From Phytoactinopolyspora halotolerans (GTDB lineage: Bacteria > Actinomycetota > Actinomycetes > Jiangellales > Jiangellaceae): a stretch of 64,000 nt of DNA. Position numbers and translations under genes: made by a program. Positions 59,331-64,000 of this stretch are shown here, one piece after another. Location of the stretch: contig NZ_JAAGOA010000007.1 of assembly GCF_010550675.1 (NCBI RefSeq), forward strand, positions 245,671 to 309,670, read 5' to 3'. Numbering within the stretch: the stretch's first letter is position 1; the number at the start of each line of letters is the position of its first letter. The notes below the pieces were generated by a model. The model did not search any database and was not told the origin of the DNA. It saw only the letters and a program-made list of their open reading frames with translations.

Positions 59331-60367
59331 TGTGGCTCGCCGACCTCGCCGGCACGATTCTGCTGCTGGGCCTGACCGCGTACACCGTCTTGGGCGGGGC
59401 CGACTTCGGTGCCGGATTCTGGGACCTTACGGCGGGCGGAGCGCAGCGAGGCGCGCGCCTGCGCGGCATGATCAAGCGTTCCATGGGCCCGGTGTGGGAG
59501 GCCAACCACGTCTGGCTGATCTTCGTGCTCGTGGTGTTCTGGACGGCGTTTCCGCGGGCGTTCGGACCGGTGATGGAGACGCTGTACATCCCGCTGTTCC
59601 TCGCCGCCATCGGGATCATCTTCCGCGGCGCGGCGTTCGCGTTGCGGGGCGAGGCTGCGACCATCGCCGAGGCCCGCGCGCTCGGCGCGACGTTCGCGTT
59701 CGCCTCGGTGTTGATCCCGTTCTTCTTCGGCACCGTGATAGGCGCGATCGCCGACGGCCGGGTCCCCGTCGGGGGTGGTGATCCGTGGCGCAGCTGGACC
59801 GGCCCGGTGCCGCTGTTCGCGGGTGTGCTTGCGGTCGCCATCGGTGCGTACATGGCGGCGATGTTCCTGGCCGGCGACGCCGCGCGGTCCGGGTTCGACG
59901 ACATGGTCCGGGCGTTCCGCGCACGCGCGCTGGGGGCGGCAGTGGTCGCCGGCGTGCTGGCGATCGCGGGGCTGGTCATCATCCGTTTCGAGGCACCCGG
60001 CCTGTACGACGGCCTGACGTCCGGACCGGGCTTGGCTGCGGTCGCCGGATCGGCGCTCGCGGGGCTCGTCACGTTGGTCCTGGTCTGGCGCGGACGCTAC
60101 GAGGCGGCCCGGTACACGTCGGCGGTAGCTGTAGGCGCCGTCGTCGCCGGATGGGGATTCGCCCAGCGGCCGGACTTTCTTCCCGGGGCGCTCAGCTTCG
60201 ACGAGGCCGCGGCCGGAGATCCCACGCTGATCGCCTTGCTCATCTCGATCGGGATCGCGTTTCTCGTGCTGGGGCCTTCGCTCTGGCTGCTGTTCCGGCT
60301 CAGCCTCCGCGGACGGCTCGATACGGAGTTCCGTCCCATCACGGCCGCGTCGAGGGATGAGGAATGA
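59330..60367 (+). CDS. cydB: Cytochrome bd-type quinol oxidase subunit II
   Basis: A 345-residue membrane subunit that supports subunit I. It begins with MWLADLAGTILLLGLTAYTVLGGADFGAGFWDL, the family's N-terminal block, and contains RSMGPVWEANHVWLIF and YIPLFLAAIGIIFRGAAFALR. A frame open back to 58199 is inside cydA and is not real; the ATG at 59330 overlaps the cydA stop. No cydDC genes follow; a 67-residue membrane protein does. Confidence 0.94.
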   Translation: MWLADLAGTILLLGLTAYTVLGGADFGAGFWDLTAGGAQRGARLRGMIKRSMGPVWEANHVWLIFVLVVFWTAFPRAFGPVMETLYIPLFLAAIGIIFRGAAFALRGEAATIAEARALGATFAFASVLIPFFFGTVIGAIADGRVPVGGGDPWRSWTGPVPLFAGVLAVAIGAYMAAMFLAGDAARSGFDDMVRAFRARALGAAVVAGVLAIAGLVIIRFEAPGLYDGLTSGPGLAAVAGSALAGLVTLVLVWRGRYEAARYTSAVAVGAVVAGWGFAQRPDFLPGALSFDEAAAGDPTLIALLISIGIAFLVLGPSLWLLFRLSLRGRLDTEFRPITAASRDEE

Positions 60368-60567
60368 ACCCCGAACGCAGACTGACCTGGATCGCTTTGG
60401 CCCTGGGCCTGCTCGGTGCAGGACTGCTGATTCCGTTCGACTCCGCCGCGACGCGGGTCGCGGGGGTGGTGGCGATCTTCGCCTTCATCGGCCTGGGTGT
60501 CTTCGCGATAGCGTCGCCGGGGCAACTCGCCGATGACGGTGCCGAGGACGACCAGGACCCGGATTAG
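60364..60567 (+). CDS. 67-residue two-helix membrane protein after cydB
   Basis: A small protein with two hydrophobic segments (WIALALGLLGAGLLI and VAGVVAIFAFIGLGVFAIA) and an acidic tail (DDGAEDDQDPD). Its ATG overlaps the cydB stop by 4 bases, so it is co-translated with the oxidase. CydX/CydS-like subunits in other bacteria are also small and encoded in this position, but those have a single helix, so this may be an unrelated accessory subunit. Its stop overlaps the dnaE2 stop on the other strand. Confidence 0.7.
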   Translation: MNPERRLTWIALALGLLGAGLLIPFDSAATRVAGVVAIFAFIGLGVFAIASPGQLADDGAEDDQDPD

Positions 60568-63500
60568 CGGAAGTCACGGCTGCCGGTGCTGCCGGTCACC
60601 TTCAGCGGCGCCAGCCGGATCGCCAGCAGGTTGACCGCGCCGTCGGTGCGCTCCAGTTTTCCGTCGACGACGACGGCGGTCGACTCGAGCGCGACCTTCC
60701 GCTGCCGCTGCCAGACACCCGGCGGACAGATGACGTTGACCATCCCGGTCTCGTCCTCGACGTTCATGAACACGACCCCACCGGCCGTCGGTGGGCGTTG
60801 CCGGTGGGTGATCAACCCGCCGACCAGCAGCCGCTTGCCGTCGTCGAGCTCGCGCAGGTCGCTCGCCCGCACCGCTTTCCATTCGTCCAGCTGCTGGCGG
60901 ACGTGCTGCACCGGGTGGCTGTCCGGGGAGACACCGGTGGCCCATAGGTCGGCGAAGGTCTGTTCCACGGCCGTCATCTGCGGCAGCGGCGGAGCCTGGA
61001 CCCCCGGCATCGTTCCCGGGAGCTGACCGGGTTTGTCGTGGGCGAGCGCTCCGACCGCCCAGAGCGCCTCCCGGCGGTCGAGACCGAAACAGCCGAAGGC
61101 GCCGGCCGTGGCCAGCGACTCGAGCGCGCTCAGCGGCACCTTCGCTCGACGGACCAGGTCGGCGATGTCGACATAGGGGCGGCCGGCGGCGATCCGCTCG
61201 GCGACGTCCGTCCCGACGCCACGGACCGTCGACAGGCCCATCCGGATGGCCGGCTGGTCGCCGTCCGGTGCGTGCGGATTATCGGTCTCCACCGGGACGT
61301 GGTCTTCCAGAGTGGCTTTGACATCACTGGCGTTGATATCGACGCCGCGCACGACCACCCCGTGCCGGCGCGCGTCGTCCACCAGCGTCTGCGGCGAGTA
61401 GAACCCCATCGGCTGGTTGTTCAGCAGCGCCGCGGTGAACGCCGCCGGGTAGTAACGCTTCAGCCAGGCGCTGGCATAGACCAGGTAGGCGAAGCTGTAC
61501 GCATGTGACTCGGGGAAGCCATAGCTGGCGAAGCCGAACAGCTTGCCGTAGATGTCCTTGGCGACCTCGTCCGGGATGCCTCGCTCCGCCATGCCGCCGA
61601 GAAGACGGTCCCGGAGCCGTTCGATGCGTTCCTCGGAACGCTTCGAGCTCATGGCCTGCCGCAACTGGTCGGCATCCCGCGGGCTGAACCCGGCGCACTC
61701 GATGGCCAGCTGCATCATCTGCTCCTGGAACAGCGGCACACCGAGGGTCCGTTCCAGCGCCGGTTCCATGCTCGGGTGCGGATACTCGATCTCCTCCTGG
61801 CGGTTCTTGCGCCGGATGTACGGGTGCACCGACCCGCCTTGGATCGGCCCCGGCCGGATCAGCGCCACCTCGATGACCAGGTGATAGAAGTTGCGCGGTT
61901 TCAGCCTGGGCAGCGTCGCCATCTGGGCCCGCGACTCGACCTGGAAGACCCCGACCGTGTCGGCATCGCACAGCATGTCGTACACGGCCTCGTCCTCACC
62001 GGGAACGTCATGCAGCGAGTAGTGCAGATCATGATGCGCCGCGAGGAGCTGAAACGACTCCCGCAGCGCGGACAGCATGCCCAACCCCAGCAGGTCGAAC
62101 TTGACCAGCCCGGCGGCCGCACAATCGTCCTTGTCCCACTGCAGGACGGTGCGACCAGGCATGGTCGCCCACTCCACCGGGCAGACCTCCCCCACCGGAC
62201 GGTCGCAGAGCACCATGCCGCCGGAGTGGATGGATAGATGCCGCGGCAGCCGCAGCATCCGATAGACCAGCTCGACGACGTCCTCGGGGATGCCGATGTC
62301 CTCGGAGATCGGCTCATGGTGACCGATGTGTTTCGACCACCCGTCGACCTGACCTGGGCTGTAGCCCAGCGCCCGGGCGACGTCGCGCAGCGCCATCCGC
62401 AGCCGGTACGTGTTGACGTTGGCCACCTGTGCAGCCTTGTGCCGTCCATACTTGTCGTAGACGTGTTGGATGACCTCCTCACGTCGGGCGTTCTCGATGT
62501 CGATGTCGATGTCCGGCGGGCCGTCGCGGTCATCGGTGAGGAAGCGTTCGAAGAGCAGCCCGTACCTGATCGGATCGACCGCCGTGATGCCGAGGGCGTA
62601 GCACACCGCCGAGTTGGCGGCCGAACCCCGTCCCTGGCAGAGGATGCCTTCGTCCTTGCAGTACTTGACGATCTCGTAAACGATCAGGAAGTACCCGGGG
62701 AAGCCGAGACGTTCGATGACGTCCAGCTCATGCTCGATCTGCTGGTATGCCTTCTCCGTGTCCGGACCACGGGGGCCGTACCGCTCGCCGGCGCCTTCCT
62801 CGGCTTTCAGCCGCAGATAGCTGGCATCGGTATGGCCCTCCGGGACCTCCCGCTCCGGCAGGTTCGGCGCGATGAGCTTGATGTCGAACGCGCACGCCCG
62901 CCCCAGTTCGACCGTGGACTCCCGAACCCCGGGATACCTGCGGAGGCGTTCCTCCATCTCCACACCGTTGCGGATGTGCGCGGTGCCGTTCGCCGGCAGC
63001 CAGCCGGCCATCTCCTCCAAGCTGCTGCGGGCACGGACGGCCGCGAGGACCTGGGCGAGGTCAGCGTCGTGCGGTCCGGCATAGTGCACGTTGTTCGACG
63101 CGACCACGTCGACGCCCACATGCCGGGCGAGCTCGAACAACGTGTCGTTACGTTCGTCGTCGAGCGGCTGGTCATGATCGACCAGCTCGACGAAGACGTT
63201 CTCCCGGCCGAACATGTCGACCAGCCGCCGCAGCTCCTTCTCGGCGGCGTCGGCGCCGTCCCTTTCGAGTGCGGCCGGAACGGGTCCCTTGCGGCATCCG
63301 GTGAGGATCGCCCAATGCCCGTCATGCCGCTCGGCCAGTTCGTCCAGGTCATAGCTCGGCCGCCCCTTCTCGCCACTGCGCATGTGCGCGTCGGTGATGG
63401 CGCCGGCCAGCCGACCGTATCCGTCCGGATCCCGGGCTAGGACCAGCAGGTGGTGACCCTCCGGGTCGGGCACCCCTGTCTGCCGCGACCGCAGACCCAG

Positions 63501-63857
63501 GCTGAGCTCGGCCCCGAAGACGGTGCGCAGTTCCCGTCCCGCCTGCGCGGATGCGTCGCGTACCGCTTCGGCGAAACGCACGACGCCGTACATACCATCG
63601 TGGTCGGTGATGGCCAGTGTCTCCACACCCTGCAGGATCGCCTCGACGACCAGCGCTTCGGGTTCAGACGCTCCGTCCAGGAAGCTGTACGCGGAGTGAC
63701 AGTGCAGCTCCGCCCAGGCCGGCCCGGTGTACTCGGGTAGCTTGGGGGTCGTCTCCACTTCACGCGGCAGCTTCTCGCCGTCGCTGCGCCAGCCGCTCCC
63801 CCACGACAGGGCCCGCTCGAACTCCCGCCACGGAATATGGGGGTTATGCCATCCCAT
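60564..63857 (-). CDS. dnaE2: Error-prone DNA polymerase III alpha subunit (DnaE2/ImuC)
   Basis: A 1097-residue C-family polymerase for damage-induced translesion synthesis. The PHP domain begins AELHCHSAYSFLDGASEPEALV; the palm has GRGSAANSAVCYALGIT and PDIDIDIENARREEVIQHVY with the catalytic Asp residues; the C-terminus has an OB fold (VGGLITHRQRPPTAGGVVFMNVED). The N-terminal GWHNPHIPWREFERAL is specific to DnaE2. A TTG at 63866 could also start it, but the ATG at 63857 fits homologues and follows AGGAG by 9 bases. imuB is not visible next to it in this window. Confidence 0.96.
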   Translation of the reverse strand: MGWHNPHIPWREFERALSWGSGWRSDGEKLPREVETTPKLPEYTGPAWAELHCHSAYSFLDGASEPEALVVEAILQGVETLAITDHDGMYGVVRFAEAVRDASAQAGRELRTVFGAELSLGLRSRQTGVPDPEGHHLLVLARDPDGYGRLAGAITDAHMRSGEKGRPSYDLDELAERHDGHWAILTGCRKGPVPAALERDGADAAEKELRRLVDMFGRENVFVELVDHDQPLDDERNDTLFELARHVGVDVVASNNVHYAGPHDADLAQVLAAVRARSSLEEMAGWLPANGTAHIRNGVEMEERLRRYPGVRESTVELGRACAFDIKLIAPNLPEREVPEGHTDASYLRLKAEEGAGERYGPRGPDTEKAYQQIEHELDVIERLGFPGYFLIVYEIVKYCKDEGILCQGRGSAANSAVCYALGITAVDPIRYGLLFERFLTDDRDGPPDIDIDIENARREEVIQHVYDKYGRHKAAQVANVNTYRLRMALRDVARALGYSPGQVDGWSKHIGHHEPISEDIGIPEDVVELVYRMLRLPRHLSIHSGGMVLCDRPVGEVCPVEWATMPGRTVLQWDKDDCAAAGLVKFDLLGLGMLSALRESFQLLAAHHDLHYSLHDVPGEDEAVYDMLCDADTVGVFQVESRAQMATLPRLKPRNFYHLVIEVALIRPGPIQGGSVHPYIRRKNRQEEIEYPHPSMEPALERTLGVPLFQEQMMQLAIECAGFSPRDADQLRQAMSSKRSEERIERLRDRLLGGMAERGIPDEVAKDIYGKLFGFASYGFPESHAYSFAYLVYASAWLKRYYPAAFTAALLNNQPMGFYSPQTLVDDARRHGVVVRGVDINASDVKATLEDHVPVETDNPHAPDGDQPAIRMGLSTVRGVGTDVAERIAAGRPYVDIADLVRRAKVPLSALESLATAGAFGCFGLDRREALWAVGALAHDKPGQLPGTMPGVQAPPLPQMTAVEQTFADLWATGVSPDSHPVQHVRQQLDEWKAVRASDLRELDDGKRLLVGGLITHRQRPPTAGGVVFMNVEDETGMVNVICPPGVWQRQRKVALESTAVVVDGKLERTDGAVNLLAIRLAPLKVTGSTGSRDFR

Positions 63858-63869
63858 GAGGTTCAACTC

Positions 63870-64000
63870 CTAAAACGGCGGGTCGTCGGGTTCGGGTGGT
63901 GTGTCGGTGGGTGGTGGGTCGGGTTCGGGTGCTGGGGGTGCGAGTCCGGGTAGTTTGACGGTGTGTTGGCGTCCGGTGGGGCTGGTGAAACGCTGCACCC
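63870..64000 (-). CDS. Probable C-terminus of a DUF222/HNH endonuclease-type protein (partial)
   Basis: The last 43 codons of a gene that begins beyond the window. It reads FTSPTGRQHTVKLPGLAP followed by a Pro/Asp/Glu-rich tail ending DDPPF. A 'sPtGr.y' block followed by a proline-rich tail ending in DPPF is characteristic of the actinobacterial 13E12/DUF222-HNH family. The HNH motif itself would be upstream and cannot be seen. The TAG stop overlaps the AGGAG ribosome site of dnaE2, so the genes may be transcribed together. Confidence 0.55.
   Translation of the reverse strand, partial: VQRFTSPTGRQHTVKLPGLAPPAPEPDPPPTDTPPEPDDPPF

Noticed and set aside
63870..64000. End of imuB upstream of dnaE2
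   Set aside because: The visible tail ends in a Pro/Asp-rich DDPPF sequence typical of DUF222/HNH proteins, not of ImuB.

Overview
The window is high-GC DNA with long, tightly packed genes, many GTG/TTG starts and 4-bp ATGA gene overlaps. Several genes are actinobacterial hallmarks: a NucS/EndoMS mismatch endonuclease, an ImuC/DnaE2 polymerase, an F420-type luciferase-like monooxygenase, a CGNR zinc-finger regulator and the tail of a probable DUF222/HNH protein. I read it as chromosome of a saprophytic actinomycete; the order cannot be fixed from sequence alone. I see no rRNA, tRNA, CRISPR array, transposase or phage gene, and no gene-free stretch longer than 300 bases.

Region 1 (about 0.2-7.2 kb): a GNAT acetyltransferase, then a minus-strand sugar operon (binding lipoprotein, two permeases, class II ketose-bisphosphate aldolase, ADP-dependent-type sugar kinase) facing a DeoR repressor. 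Region 2 (7.2-15.3 kb): a CGNR regulator divergent from a five-gene redox operon (VOC protein, PNPOx-fold flavoprotein, 63-aa ferredoxin, ferredoxin reductase, DUF1348 protein), then an RDD membrane protein, a methyltransferase, a Tat-exported PhoD phosphatase and a Gfo/Idh/MocA dehydrogenase.

Region 3 (15.3-46.8 kb) is a large glycan-utilisation island. It holds a sulfatase, a GH2 beta-glycosidase and a GH38 alpha-mannosidase with a second sugar importer and a divergent ROK regulator. Next comes a LacI-controlled operon with a third importer, a GH130 mannoside phosphorylase and a secreted protein of unknown function. It ends with a 1359-aa secreted ThuA/PQQ-type sugar dehydrogenase, a Liv-type importer co-translated with a sugar isomerase, a Gfo/Idh enzyme and a divergent XylR-type regulator. 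None of the three MalFG-type importers has an ATPase in the window, so they probably share an MsiK-like ATPase encoded elsewhere. Two of the three MalG-type permeases carry in-frame tandem repeats at their N-termini.

Region 4 (46.8-64 kb) is mixed: ArsR with SRPBCC and SnoaL-like partners, a TfoX-like protein, a broken DUF2461 gene, a lipoprotein, a DHFR-like reductase, dihydrolipoyl dehydrogenase, a luciferase-like oxidoreductase fused to hemerythrin with a divergent MarR, NucS with an unusual start, a TetR gene controlling a DrrAB-type exporter through repeated operators, cytochrome bd oxidase with a 67-aa partner, and DnaE2. The most notable signals are the TetR operator array, the dual LacI operator, the possible ATC start of nucS, a 13-aa leader ORF before livH, the permease N-terminal repeats, the split PNPOx/ferredoxin/reductase operon and the GH130-linked secreted protein.
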